64,000 nucleotides of DNA from Malachius bipustulatus (lineage: Eukaryota; Arthropoda; Insecta; Coleoptera; Melyridae): assembly GCA_910589415.1 (NCBI GenBank), contig OU342636.1, positions 4,322,437-4,386,436 on the forward strand, written 5' to 3'. The notes under the pieces were generated by a model. The model worked only from the letters and a program-made list of their open reading frames with translations, did not search any database and was not told the DNA's origin. Shown here in pieces: positions 1 through 10,985 of the stretch (the first letter of the stretch is position 1; each line of letters starts with the position of its first letter). Made by a program: the position numbers and the translations under genes.

Positions 1-2
1 GG

Positions 3-2318
3 CTCGATGAGTAGCATGTCCCGGAGTGGACGGATTCTGGTCGAAAGCTCGTTAATAAAGGACGTATAGTAGGTCGCCTTACCCAGGAATAACTGAAGTT
101 CCTGAGGAGTGCTTGGTTTTGGTGCATTTCGTACGGCCTCGATGTGTGAATCTGATTTGTGTATGCCCTCGGCATCTATTCTGTGCCCTAATGCTTCGAG
201 AACAGGAACGGCAAAAACACATTTCGCTCTGTTGAGTTTCAGTCCACAACTGCTAAGACGTTCCAACGTCGAACCCAGCGCCTGGAGAAGACTATTGAAT
301 CCATTTGCGAATACAATAATGTCGTCGAAGAAACTGATCACATTTGGCAGATTCTGCAGGACGGTCTCCATACGGCGTTGCCAGATTGCTGGAATATTTG
401 CTGCACCGTAGACGGCTCGTGTAGGACGAATAAGGCCATGTGTTGGTGTGTTGAGAGTCAAAGCATGACTGAATTCTTCATCTACTTCTAAATGTGTGTA
501 AGCATCTGTGACATCTAGATGACAGAATAGACTAGAACCTCTCATCTTATTAAACAGGTCCTCAGGCTTCGGAATTGGATGTTCATCCACAATAATTCTT
601 GGATTGAGGGTTGGCTTATAGTTGCCCGTAATCCGAAGTTTACCATTCTTCTTAGCTACTACATGCGTGGTTGACGCCCATTCTGAGTATTCCACTCTCT
701 TGTAGAAACCTGATGTTACTTTTGCATCAATTTCTCGTGCATAAGCGTCACGAAGAGCTTGAGGTATATTTCGTGCTCTGGAAAACACTGGTGAGACATC
801 CGGTTTGAGATGCATCTTCACAGGTGGACCTTTTAACTTGCCGGGAACGGTAGAGAAGATATCGTCGTAATGTGCCAGGAGATGATTTAGCTGTTTTTCT
901 TGTTCAGTAGTGAGGCATTTTCCTGATGTTGACAGTTTATTGACCTTGTTGTCCTTGGAAAAGACTTTAGCGAAGTCCAGCTCTTGAACAAACTCTGTGA
1001 TCCAATCACGACCAAACAGCGTGTCGTATTCTCCTTTGACCACGTACAGATTGAGCTTCCTTGATGTAGCTCCAATCGTGGCAGTGACTGATGCTCGGCC
1101 TATGCATTCTACAGCGTGTCCGGTGTAGCTAATCACTCGTCGATCTGACTTTTTCAAGCACAAATTTGAATTGATCTTACTCCAATTAGTGGCACTAATT
1201 GTTGAAACTGGTGCTCCTGAGTCTAGTTCCATGTTGACTGTAGACCCATTTATATGCACAGCAATAATGTATGGATCTGTAGACTTCAATGAATTGATGA
1301 CATAGACTTTGTTGACATCGTCTTCAAAGTTGACTGGTTCCGTCGATAATTCTGCATTTGCGACTTTGTTTGTTGTCTGCGATCTCTTCCTACACACTTT
1401 TGAAATATGTCCTACCTTCTTGCAGTGGTGGCATTTGGCGTCACGAAATTTGCAGTTGCTACGGCTATGTGGACCTCCACACCCTTGACAAGCTTGACTG
1501 GGATTTTCGCCTTGACGCGTTGCGGAACTTCTGTACGCTCTATCTCGACCTCGTGAAGTAGATCTGTCTCTCTTCCTCTGCTTGGTTGTGTCCTTGTATC
1601 GAGGTTGACTGTAACCCAATTTATTTGTTTGAAGGGCTGACTCTGGCGTGACTGACGTTTTCACCTCCATTGCTGTATTATGCGTCGCTTCAAGAGCATG
1701 TGCAATATCATATGCTTCCTTAAAACTTGACGGTTTCTTAGAAATGATTTCGTCGCACATCTCTTGCGATGCCAACCCAGATAACAATTGCTCGATTAGC
1801 ATGCGGTCTAAAAAATTCTCATATTCACAATAAGTAGCAGCCTGTTTCAGTCTTAAAGCAAATTTTGAAACAGTCTCACCTGAATGTTGCATTATTCTAC
1901 GAAACTTGATGCTTTCGGCGTATTTGTTTCTCGTAGAATCATAATGATCGATCAGAGTTGTGCGAATCTCTTCATAGGTTAATCCAGCAGGATCTCTAGG
2001 ACTGATAAGGAATTTTAAAGCGTCATTTAATTCTGAACCCATGTACACACGAGCATAATTGGCATGCTGCACTTCAGGTACTCTGCTTAGTTCGAGAGCC
2101 CAGGAAAAACGTTTGAAATAATCTGCAATACTCGTTGTATCAGAGGAGCGGTACTCACTAATTGCAAATGGCGGTGCACGTAATTGTGTTCCGGCAGCAC
2201 CCGGCATTGCGGCATGCTCCGATTGACCGGCCGTCTCATTTACGGAAGTCTGTATGGCTTGTGCTAGCAAACTGGAGATAGCTTGTAGAAGCTCGGCAGG
2301 CACTTGCTGAGTAGACAT
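3..2318 (-). CDS. Ty3/Gypsy gag-pol polyprotein, partial (gag, protease, RT)
   Basis: One reading frame runs from an ATG at 2318-2316 to the left edge without a stop (772 codons checked triplet by triplet). The N-terminal 290 residues are Gag. A first zinc knuckle (CQGCGGPHSRSNC) is followed by a canonical CX2CX4HX4C knuckle at residues 296-309 (1392-1433). The aspartyl protease active site DSGAPVSTIS starts at residue 366 (1223). Reverse transcriptase follows, with the catalytic FFDDIIVF motif (Asp 665-666, 321-326). The frame ends in the RT-connection region, so RNase H and integrase lie outside the window. Gag, protease and RT are fused in one frame, as in K02A2.6-like insect elements. The lack of any lesion over 2.3 kb suggests a recent insertion. 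The clade name is a family-level judgement. Confidence 0.9.
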   Translation of the reverse strand, partial: MSTQQVPAELLQAISSLLAQAIQTSVNETAGQSEHAAMPGAAGTQLRAPPFAISEYRSSDTTSIADYFKRFSWALELSRVPEVQHANYARVYMGSELNDALKFLISPRDPAGLTYEEIRTTLIDHYDSTRNKYAESIKFRRIMQHSGETVSKFALRLKQAATYCEYENFLDRMLIEQLLSGLASQEMCDEIISKKPSSFKEAYDIAHALEATHNTAMEVKTSVTPESALQTNKLGYSQPRYKDTTKQRKRDRSTSRGRDRAYRSSATRQGENPSQACQGCGGPHSRSNCKFRDAKCHHCKKVGHISKVCRKRSQTTNKVANAELSTEPVNFEDDVNKVYVINSLKSTDPYIIAVHINGSTVNMELDSGAPVSTISATNWSKINSNLCLKKSDRRVISYTGHAVECIGRASVTATIGATSRKLNLYVVKGEYDTLFGRDWITEFVQELDFAKVFSKDNKVNKLSTSGKCLTTEQEKQLNHLLAHYDDIFSTVPGKLKGPPVKMHLKPDVSPVFSRARNIPQALRDAYAREIDAKVTSGFYKRVEYSEWASTTHVVAKKNGKLRITGNYKPTLNPRIIVDEHPIPKPEDLFNKMRGSSLFCHLDVTDAYTHLEVDEEFSHALTLNTPTHGLIRPTRAVYGAANIPAIWQRRMETVLQNLPNVISFFDDIIVFANGFNSLLQALGSTLERLSSCGLKLNRAKCVFAVPVLEALGHRIDAEGIHKSDSHIEAVRNAPKPSTPQELQLFLGKATYYTSFINELSTRIRPLRDMLLIE

Positions 2319-2436
2319 AACACGTTTTTTACGAACCAGATTTTGCGTTTGAAACAGTTCAGTGAGAATCTAAATTGTCCAACTTTTATGAACTCGACTC
2401 ACGTTCGATTCGAATCAGGAAGTTTCTTTTTTGACA

Positions 2437-2452
2437 CCAACTTCTGACACCA
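2437..2452 (-). promoter_or_regulatory. Primer binding site of the Gypsy element (tRNA-Leu type)
   Basis: On the minus strand this reads TGGTGTCAGAAGTTGG, which complements the 3' end of a tRNA-Leu (…TTCTGACACCA). It lies 8 bases inside the LTR and 118 bases before the gag ATG, where minus-strand DNA synthesis would be primed. Confidence 0.8.
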
Positions 2453-2460
2453 TTTTATTA

Positions 2461-2749
2461 TGTACTTATTTGTGGGTAAAATAAATCCTTGATTATCTCA
2501 ATCGATCACAACTTCATAATTACGTTTATTAGGTAATTGTAATACAACATTAAATTCAAATAATTGCGTGACATAAATTTTAGAGGATGGAACAGATTCG
2601 TAACTAGGTAGTAGTCATAATAACAACAATAATAATATATTTTAAATGACGTAAACGGTGCAGCCTGCTACTCGAGGGGTGGGAGACGCGTCGTGTCTCT
2701 GACAGGATGTAAGTTCGTATGAACTTAAGTTAATTCAAGTTCCAGTACA
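2461..2749 (-). repeat. 5' LTR of the left Gypsy element
   Basis: A 289-bp segment bounded by the perfect 6-bp inverted ends TGTACT and AGTACA lies immediately upstream of the PBS, where a 5' LTR must sit. The partner LTR is outside the window, so the boundaries rest on the TG...CA ends and the PBS position. On the minus strand it contains AATAAA-like polyadenylation signals. Confidence 0.75.
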
Positions 2750-3513
2750 CAACATAATATACAGGGCGTTGTATTTAAAATAAACAAGAAAAATCGATTC
2801 AAAATCTTCAAAGTTTGTAGCTGGCTTGAAATAGCGCATAAACCGGGAGAGTTGGTAAAGGCAACATTATGTCATTTTACCCAGAAATTAGATCTCAATC
2901 CAAAACATGAAAAAAAATGTACCCTCGTATTTGAAATAAGTGAGTTGATGTTGTGATTTTATAAAAGGACCATCCTGTATATTATAAAAATATTTTTTAA
3001 AAGTAGGGCAAATCGTACTTAGTGCAGCGGCATTATTATTTTTGACTTATTCTGGAAAACGTGTTTTTAGTTGATCCCATTTTAATGGCTGTATATTGAA
3101 AAGTTTGTGGTTGTTCTATGTCCATGGAATATTGGGACACCATCCCTGTATTATTATATTTTTAAATTGTGCAAAAAAATATAAGTGTTCTTCATAGTTT
3201 TTCATGGGGTGGTGAACAATCTATGATTAAAATAAAAATAAATATAACTTTTAAAGATATTTCTGTAACAAAATAATATTATCGTTATTACAATTTTAAT
3301 CAAATATTAAATTTATTGTTTCTGAATCCTCTTAATGTCAAAAATGTTCATTTGGTCTCTTTAAAAACCATTAAATTCTACTTGCCCTTTTTTTAGTGCC
3401 ATAATGTTCGATGTTACAATGTACATAAACGAATATGACCTTAGACCTTGGCTGACTAGAAATTATTTTAAGTGGACCCTCTTAACATATGCTATAAATA
3501 TAATAAATCATAC
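2750..3513. other. Intron 4 sequence with a small TATACAGG-ended repeat
   Basis: No coding potential seen. The stretch 2757-2981 starts with TATACAGGGCG and ends with ATCCTGTATA, the same kind of ends as the foldback elements further right. Its arms do not match beyond the ends, so it may be a decayed relative. The rest is AT-rich. Confidence 0.35.
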
Positions 3514-3603
3514 CTCTGGTAGAAATCAAATGACTCGTGGGTTTGTGACCAAAAATTCCACAACTGAAAGCGGGTATTCTGATGGAGCCACCAATATCGG
3601 TAC
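3514..3603 (-). CDS. FAAH2-like: FAAH2-like amidase, coding exon 4 (nucleophile serine)
   Basis: A 90-bp exon on the minus strand with acceptor ATAG at 3605-3604 and donor GT at 3513-3512. It encodes GTDIGGSIRIPAF followed by GIFGHKP, the hallmark of the amidase-signature family. The Ser of GGSIRIP (residue 220 counted from the predicted start) is the acylated nucleophile. It is 24 residues after the cis-Ser in exon 3, exactly as Ser217 and Ser241 in rat FAAH. Joining to exon 3 restores I-G-T-D in frame (phase 1), and the exon again ends in phase 1. FAAH2 is a membrane-associated hydrolase that releases fatty acids from N-acyl amides. The C-terminal half of the protein should be encoded left of this window. 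Confidence 0.93.
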
Positions 3604-5142
3604 CTATGAAATAAAAAATACATTCCAGTTACTTAACATGCACTAAAACTTTATTAAAAAAAAAAATATATTCATGGCATGACAAATTCCAACAAAAGTA
3701 GTTTATAAGGTACCTATTAGCTGATCCATTTAAAGGTTACTTATATAAATATAAATAATGTAGCAAGACTCTGTAATAAGTATTGTTTGTCAAAAGTTGG
3801 CAAAGGAAAAATAGGTTGCCATATTGTCTTCAACACTTGTTCAAGTGAACCGATTTTTGTTTATGAATTGACTGACAGTATAGATATAGCGATTTTTTTT
3901 AATATGTGTTCCGTGTTGCTGTGAGATTTTGTTTTTAGATTAGTGAAAACAGAAAATTCCCGACAATACTATCACCATCACAAATTTATAATTATTGTTT
4001 GACAAAACCAGCTGTTTAAGTGAAATAGTAAAAAATCTTCTAGTTTAATATCAGCAATTTTAGATTATTTGATAATGATTTATTCAGCTGAGTGATTTTT
4101 CGGTTTTAATTTCTTGTGAACCTATTCTGTGATATCCTGATATCAAGACTGAATGAGACCAAATTGAGACTGTCAGTTTATGAAAAGTTGTCAAATGAAT
4201 TTATAAATTTTAATGCAAAAATTCCAAAGTATAAAGAAGGAAAATATTTCAGTAACCAAAAATGTTTGAATTGCCGCAAGGCATGTTTATAATGTAGGTA
4301 TGTATTCAATGATAATAATTATATGTATTGGTGTAACCTTCGTAGAGGGTACTTATCATGATACAAGGACTAAAAGAAAGACAAATCAACGTGCTTAACT
4401 TAACTGTTATGGTTAGGTAAAGTAAAAATACATTATTTTGGATTTTTATCGGTGGGAATAATACAAATAATGTTCACAATCAAATAATAGCTATTTATGA
4501 TATTAGTGTTAAAAGTGTTTGTGAAGTGAGCGAAGCATAGCGGAGCGAATTGAACAAATTTCACGAAGAAATAAAATCACTTTTAAGACGAATATCATAC
4601 AATGGTTTTTGTAAAACTGCTCTATTTTGATAATAAAATTGATGAATTTAGAATGACACTCAACTTCAAATTGTATTTTAAAATATTACAGATAAGTACG
4701 AGTGTACTATGCATAGCAACCGTTGCCGACGCTATGGTTACTAACAAATGCGTGCATACAAATAAAAGAGATGTCATAATAATTATTATTGATTGCAATT
4801 TCTGAACAATAATTATTATTGTCTGAAATTCTCGACTATTAGGTACTTATTTTTTATTAATATGTTTGCCAGTAATAGAGAGAATATGGAAAAATCTTAT
4901 CACCTATAATTTTGTCTGATTTCATCATGAGAAAATGTAGTTAAGAGAATGTAAGTACAGAGAAAGTAGATAGAATTACTTTTAACACCAGTGTTAAAAA
5001 TATTTTTAACACTAGTGTTAAAAGTATTTTTAACACGAGTTACAAAGCGTCGGGCTAAAATTGGTTTCTTAAAAGAAAACTAAAACTCTTATTTAACCCT
5101 TTATTTCGCTTTGGACCCTTGAAAAGTATATTTAGTTTCGGT
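3604..5142. other. Intron 3, first part: no gene
   Basis: AT-rich intronic DNA without recognisable coding sequence. It contains several copies of a GTGTTAAAA / TTTTAACAC motif. Near 4979-5041 these form two tandem palindromes of the type TTTTAACACYAGTGTTAAAA. Similar TTTTAACAC and GTTAAAAGTG sequences recur beyond the LINE insertion at about 10635-10680. Confidence 0.5.
5128..5142. repeat. Target-site duplication, left copy (Loa-like LINE)
   Basis: The 15-mer ATATTTAGTTTCGGT occurs here and again at 10443-10457, exactly bordering the LINE. Confidence 0.9.
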
Positions 5143-5590
5143 CCTTAAGGTCCACTCACAACTGGTCAAAGCCTAGGCGATTCCAGTCATGTGGTGGACA
5201 AGCCAACCTTACGTCCAAGATCGTGGGGACCGGGCAACGTGGTGCCACTTGTGAGTACCACGGCTAACAAGGCTCTGACAAAACATGGCACAAACCGTAA
5301 ACCGCTAGGTGGCACAACGACCCCCGAGTCACTGTCGTGACCTGCCTCGGGGTAGTGACGCCAGGGGCACGGGGGCTTGGCTTAACCGCCTGTCTGCGTG
5401 GATGAGGACCACTATAAAAACCTCCCCAAATCCACGGTATTGTGCGCGCCAATGGATGCATGGTCGAGGGGGAGCTCGGCAACTAGCGACAAACCTCGGG
5501 GAACCTGGCGCACCTCGTTTTATGTAGCCTGCTGCGTCATGGGGGTTTTGGCGCAGTACCTTTATTTCCCCCAATTCTCGTGGGACCAAA

Positions 5591-6706
5591 ATGGAAACCA
5601 ACGAAAAAACAAAACAAACAACTGAGGGACCTCTACAAGAAGGAACCTCAGAACTTAGCATGGATGCACAGGATGTGGCAGGCCCCCAGAGCCATACCAC
5701 CCTGGAACCTATGCAAGTTGAAACACACAGCTGTGCGGACTCGCAGGGAAGTAGCAGTGCTACAAGACCAGCGAGTACGACAGCTGAACAAAAAACGGCC
5801 TCAGGGGCCCTAATACAAACCCCGAGACCTAAGCTGTCGGGTGCACAGCGTAGAAAGCTGGCAGTTGAATTCGCGAAAGCCGCTGGGGTACCAATCAAAC
5901 CCAGAAGGCCGCGGACAAACCGCCAGCGAAAAAACCCTGATGGAGAGGCGGGACAGCAGAGCTTCAAACTCTGCATCACAGGGAACTGCCACCCCATCTG
6001 TAAAAAGGCCAAGGTCAGTGGTAAGTACTCCATCCCCAGCGATGAGTGCAACCAAAGCCTCGGTCAAAAAGCGAAAGCACGAAGGGGAGACCTCCGAGCC
6101 TGGCGCACCCTCACAGGGTGCTACTGGCTCCGGAGTAAGCTACAGTCAAGCCCTGACAGCTTTCAAAATGGCGGTGGTAATGGAAAGTTACCCCGAAGAG
6201 CGGCTGGATCAACACCAGGCAAAACTGGTCCAGCAATCCATCATGGAGCAGGTGATGGGGGGCGTGCCTGGACTGGGGCCACAATTCAAGAGCACCAGGT
6301 TTGAGAAGGGCGTGGTCTTCATCACCTGCGCCAATGAAAAATCTAAGAGGTGGCTGGTGGACTTGGTACCCAAGCTACGACCTTGGGATGGGGCCGCACT
6401 ACGTGTGGGCCCGTCCAGAGAAGTGGTGAAAGCCACTAAGGTCGTGGTCTTCATTCCTGCAGACACACCAGGCCTCGAGGAACCAACAAAAGCCTTTCGT
6501 CTGTTGGAAAACCAGAATCTGGGCATTAAAACAGACGAATGGTCTTATCATCACACAGCACAGGGAGAGGGACGGTAAGGGTACCACACTTGTGCTGTGG
6601 ATCGATGAAGAGTCTCTGAAGGCTCTCGCCGGAAGGGGGTACAAAGCGTACCTCGGTTTTGGTGAGGTAACCTTCAGAGTGATGGGAGGAAAGAACACAC
6701 CCTGCA
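5591..6706 (+). pseudogene. LINE ORF1 (Gag-like, DUF4780 type), frameshifted
   Basis: The ATG at 5591 opens a low-complexity acidic/Ser-Thr N-terminus that runs into a basic stretch. The frame then breaks near 5930-5990, and the useful frame becomes the one holding 5841-6578. That frame encodes a basic region (SVKKRKHEG) and the DUF4780-like domain (KRWLVDLVPKLRPWDG, then VVVFIPADTPGLEEP). A second frameshift near 6555-6580 moves the end of the domain (LVLWIDEESLKAL, YKAYLGFGEVTFRV) into a third frame that closes just before ORF2. DUF4780 domains are typical ORF1 components of insect LINEs and are thought to bind nucleic acid. At least two frameshifts make this copy nonfunctional. Confidence 0.8.
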
Positions 6707-9700
6707 ATGCTGCGGGCTCTTCAGATCAACCTGCAGCATAGCAAAGCTGCCTCCGCATCTCTGTGCAGACTTCTAGCTGCCGGAGATGTAGACGTAGCCC
6801 TAATTCAAGAACCTTGGCTGGTAGCCGGCCGCGTAGCAGGTTTAGGAGCAGCCAGAGGTAAGATCATTTACAATAGGGCCTACGGTAACAGTAGAACATG
6901 CATTTACGTGAAAAACGAACTAAAAGTCCTGGTTATAACACAATTATGTTTCAGGGACTTGACCACAGTAATACTGAAATATCATATGGATGGGGCAGCC
7001 AAGGAGCTTGTAGTAGCTTCATTATACCTACCATATGACTCCACCAGTCCTCCTCCGTCACAGGAAATGGAACTACTGGTTAAAGTACTGCGAGGATCAT
7101 AACCTCCAGGTCATCATTGGTGTCGATGCAAACTCCCATCACGCAGTGTGGGGCAACAGCGACACAAACAACAGAGGTGAGTCACTGTTACAGTTTATGG
7201 TATCCAGGAAACTGGAACTTCTGAATAGAGGCAGGGAACCCACCTTTGTAACATCGAGACGGAAAGAAATAATTGACATCACCTTAGCTTCCCCTCGTAT
7301 CGGCGCCCGAGTAGTCAAGTGGCGTGTATCTGATGAACCGTCTCACTCAGATCACAGATACATTTAGCTGGAAATCAACTCCGTTGATAAGACAGCAGAG
7401 CTGTATCGCAATCCACGAAAGACTGACTGGGCGAGGTACAGGGCGGAGTTGAGGGCAAATCTAACCAATGTCAAAAGCAACATTGCATGCATATACGATA
7501 TCGAGGTAGCTACAGAACAACTCCAAGTAGCCATTACAACCTCATATCACAACAACTGTGCTCAGACACCCCGTCGGAAAGGTGGGGATGTCAGTTGGTG
7601 GAACCCCAAACTGGCGGAAATGAGACAGAAAACACGTAAGCTTTTTAACAAAGCTAAGAAAACAGGAAAGTGGGACGAATATAAGACCACCATTACTGAA
7701 TACAACAAGGAGATCAGATTTGCAAGAAGAGCTGCATGGAGGAAGCTCTGTCAGGATGTGGAAACGACATCCGAAGGAGCAAGACTCTACAAACTCATGG
7801 CAAAAGATCCCCTGAACCCCATTGGTACCTTAAAAAGTAGCAATGGTAATTACACGGAAACCGGGAGGGAAACTCTTAAGGTACTCCTCAGGGCACACTT
7901 TCCGGACTGCAATGTAATTGAAGTGGAAGATGGCCTACACAACACTCTGGAAAACCTGAATCACAGGGTCACCAGGGAGGACTGGAGGACATCAAGACAC
8001 ATAATTACATATGAAAAAGTTAAATGGGCCATAAGCTCATTTGAGCCTTACAAGTCACCTGGCCCGGACGGGATCTATCCTGCCCTTTTGGAGCAGGCGA
8101 GTGAAGATCTCACGCCGGTGCTTTGTAGGATATTCAGAGCCAGTTTGGCACTTGGTTACATTCCGCTGGCCTGGAGAGAAATAAAAGAGGTTTTTATACC
8201 GAAACCTGGACGTAATGACTACGACGAGGCCAAGGCATATAGACCGATTAGTTTGACATCCTTTTTACTAAAAGCGATGGAAAAACTGGTTGAGAAGCAG
8301 CTCAGGCAAACCTTTCTTACAGAGAGGCCATTAAGCCAGAGGCAACATGCTTTTCAACCAGGTAAATCATGTGAATCAGCTTTGCACCAGCTAGTTATGA
8401 GAATTGAAAAATCACTAGACAACAAAGAAATTGCCCTCGGGGCTTTTCTAGACATAGAGGGGGCGTTTGACAACACCTCCTTTAGCTGCATGGTATCGGC
8501 CGCTAGAAGACATGGCGTCGATGACACCACAACTAGGTGGCTGAGCGCTATGTTGGAAGGCAGAAGAGTCCAAGCAACTCTGTTTGGCGAGACGATGCGG
8601 GTCACCGTCACCAAAGGATGCCCACAGGGCGGAGTCCTATCTCCGTTGCTGTGGGACATGGTGGTGGATGACCTGCTCATCAAGCTAAACAACAAAGGTT
8701 ATTATACCCAAGGCTATGCGGATGACATAGTCATACTGGTCATGGGGAAATACACTAAAACCATCTCAGAGCTCATGCAAGGGGCTCTGAATATCGTGGA
8801 GGAATGGTGCCTCGGGGCGAAGCTTCGTGTAAACCCTGTCAAAACGGCACTGGTCCCCTTCACCAAAAGAAGCAAGATGGAGGAATTAACCCCACCCATC
8901 TTCTTCAATGAACGGCTGCAGGTGAACGACCGGGTCAAATATCTGGGAATAACCCTGGATGCAAAACTGACCTGGAATCTTCACCTGCAGAAGGCGATTA
9001 ATAAAAGTAAAATGGCACTGATGGCTTGTAGAAGGTCATTCAGTAAAACGTGGGGACTGAAACCACGCATGGTACATTGGCTGTATATTGCCGTGGTCAG
9101 GCCCATACTAACATATGGCTGTCTAGTCTGGTGGCCAAAGATCGACCAGAAACAAGCCATTATGAAAATTCAAAGTGATCAAAGGCTTGCATGCTTAGGC
9201 ATCACGGGAGCCATGAACACTACATCAACGACAGCACTGGAGGCCATACTTGACCTGCCTCCTCTTGACATTCATATTAAGAGCGAGGCACGTTTGGGCG
9301 CCTACAGGCTGAAACAAAACCAAAACTGGGATAAACCTGGGAAAACCGGGCATTCCAGAATAACTGATATCATCGCAGATCCTATCCTGGAAATGCAATC
9401 AGATGGTATGAGTACTACGATATCATTTGCAAAACCATTCAAGGTTCTAATGGACTGGAAAGAATGGCAACAAATGGAACACCTGTGCCTGAAAAAAGGG
9501 CTGGTCTGGTACACTGACGGTTCAAAGACAGGGACAGGTACCGGAGCTGGAGTGCATGGGGTGGTCTCCGGATGCAATATTTACGTGCCACTGGGGACTC
9601 ATGCCAGCATCTTCCAGGCCGAAATAAATGCAATTAGGCTATGCGTTGGAGAGAATACCAGAAGGAACTATCAAGGTAGGGAAATCTACATCCTCTCCGA

Positions 9701-10334
9701 CAGTCAGGCTAGCCTGAAAGCCCTTGCAGCTTATGAAATCAGATCAAAACTGGTCTGGGAATGCCTGCAAGACCTCATTGACTTAGCCAGGTGTAACGTG
9801 GTGACACTAGTTTGGGTTCCGGGTCACCGTGGGACGCCTGGTAATGAGGCTACAGATCAACTAGCCAAGAAAGGCGCTGGGATAAACTACACTGGGCCCG
9901 AACCAGTGTTTGGCATCCCAAAGAACACTGTACGCGGGGCGGTGGCTCTGTGGATAAGAACACAACATAGAGCACACTGGAACCGTATAACAGGAAACAA
10001 ACATGGTAAGGTGATGATCAAGGAGCCCTCTCAAAACTTTGCCAGACAGATACTGCAACTAAATAGAATGCAGATCAGAACGGTGGTGGGTCTTCTCACA
10101 GGACACTGCCACCTAAGAGTACACCTACATAAACTGGGGATATACAGAGAAGACCCAATTTGTAGACTCTGCAATGAAGAAGACGAGACAGCTTCTCATG
10201 TGATATTCGAGTGTCCAGCACTCGCACGAACGCGCTATGCGGTCCTGGGACCAATCAGTCCTGGGAGCCATCTGGCGGAAAAAACCTTGGTTAGCGGGCT
10301 GCTAAACCTTGTCAAAGGAACGGAGCTCTTCTAA
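6707..10334 (+). pseudogene. LINE ORF2: endonuclease, reverse transcriptase, RNase H; 5' part broken
   Basis: The ATG at 6707 starts the APE-type endonuclease: INLQHSKAAS, IQEPWL, GVDANSHHAVWG and SDEPSHSDH carry the catalytic Asn, Glu, Asp/Asn and Ser-Asp-His residues. A frameshift lies between about 7050 and 7100, and an in-frame TAG at 7365-7367 follows HRYI. From 7368 the frame is open for nearly 1,000 codons. RT motifs are SPGPDGIYP, RPISLTSF, FLDIEGAFD, GCPQGGVLSPLLW and GYADDIVI. RNase H follows with WYTDGSKTG, FQAEINAI, ILSDSQASLKAL and NEATDQLAKKG, so all acidic catalytic residues are kept. The protein ends with a knuckle CRLCNEEDETASHVIFEC. The RT-RNase H portion looks intact, while the endonuclease is dead. 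Confidence 0.9.
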
Positions 10335-10442
10335 TCAAGGAGAATCTAAATGTGAGAAATACAATAAGCCCGCTGGCTTCAGTGCTTGGGACCTAATAAA
10401 CCATCTCTCACATCTAGTTAAAATACCAAATACCAAATACCA

Positions 10443-10457
10443 ATATTTAGTTTCGGT
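10443..10457. repeat. Target-site duplication, right copy (Loa-like LINE)
   Basis: Second perfect copy of ATATTTAGTTTCGGT, directly after the TACCAAA tail of the LINE. Confidence 0.9.
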
Positions 10458-10985
10458 GGTATAAAGGATTGACAAATCGACCGGTCCGAACGAATACAAG
10501 ACAAGAAGTGGCGATCAACTAGGTTCAAGCCTCTCGCTAGAAATAGTTACGCTGATTAAGCATCAACGGTGGTTTTATATTTCTCTGAGAGTAAGCCGTT
10601 TCAGCTACATAATTCACGCTTCCATGTAAACAATCAGTTTTAACACTGTCAGCTGTCGTTAAAAGTGTGGCTTTTAATGGCAGTTGTACAAAAAAGCTTT
10701 TAATCGTCCAGTTGCCGAGCTATGCGTGACCTTGAATTAAGGTACAACTCATATTTTATGATTGATTCTAGTACCTAATATGTGGGGTGCCAGAGGCGCA
10801 CCCTTTGGCAACTTTAAATATCGAAAGTCAAAGTACAGAGGGGTCTAAAAAACTAAAAAAAACTAAAAAAAAAAAAAAATTGTGCAGCTTTTCTCTAATT
10901 ACTCTGTATCTCCTATGATATAGGAGATCCCAAAGGTGAGCCAGTTTTAAAGTGACCACTCTGTATAACGGTATATTATTTATTC
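10458..10985. other. Intron 3 between LINE and foldbacks
   Basis: No gene. It holds the left 44-bp arm (10731-10774) of an outer inverted repeat whose partner is at 15793-15836. It also holds a small hairpin (GGTGCCAGAGGCGCACC near 10787) that recurs near 11652 as GGTGCCAAAGTGGCACC, and an A-rich run near 10855-10880. Confidence 0.5.

Larger units (their letters stand above)
5143..10442 (+). mobile_element. Near full-length Loa-like non-LTR retrotransposon (LINE)
   Basis: A 5.3-kb element framed by a perfect 15-bp duplication. It contains, in order, a GC-richer 5' region (5143-5590), ORF1 with a DUF4780-like domain, ORF2 with APE endonuclease, RT, RNase H and a C-terminal CCHC knuckle, and a short 3' UTR. 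It ends in TACCAAA repeats rather than poly(A). RNase H downstream of RT plus an N-L-Q-H-S-K start to the endonuclease fits the Loa/I side of the LINE tree. The exact clade is my judgement. The base composition is clearly richer in G+C than the surrounding intron. Damage is limited to ORF1 and the endonuclease, so it is a fairly young but dead copy. Confidence 0.9.

Noticed and set aside
3404..3646. 80-codon plus-strand open frame
   Set aside because: It is antisense to FAAH2-like exon 4; the minus strand has the amidase signature and matching splice sites.
5329..6051. 240-codon minus-strand open frame over LINE ORF1
   Set aside because: Antisense shadow in a GC-rich LINE segment; the plus strand carries the recognisable DUF4780-type domain.
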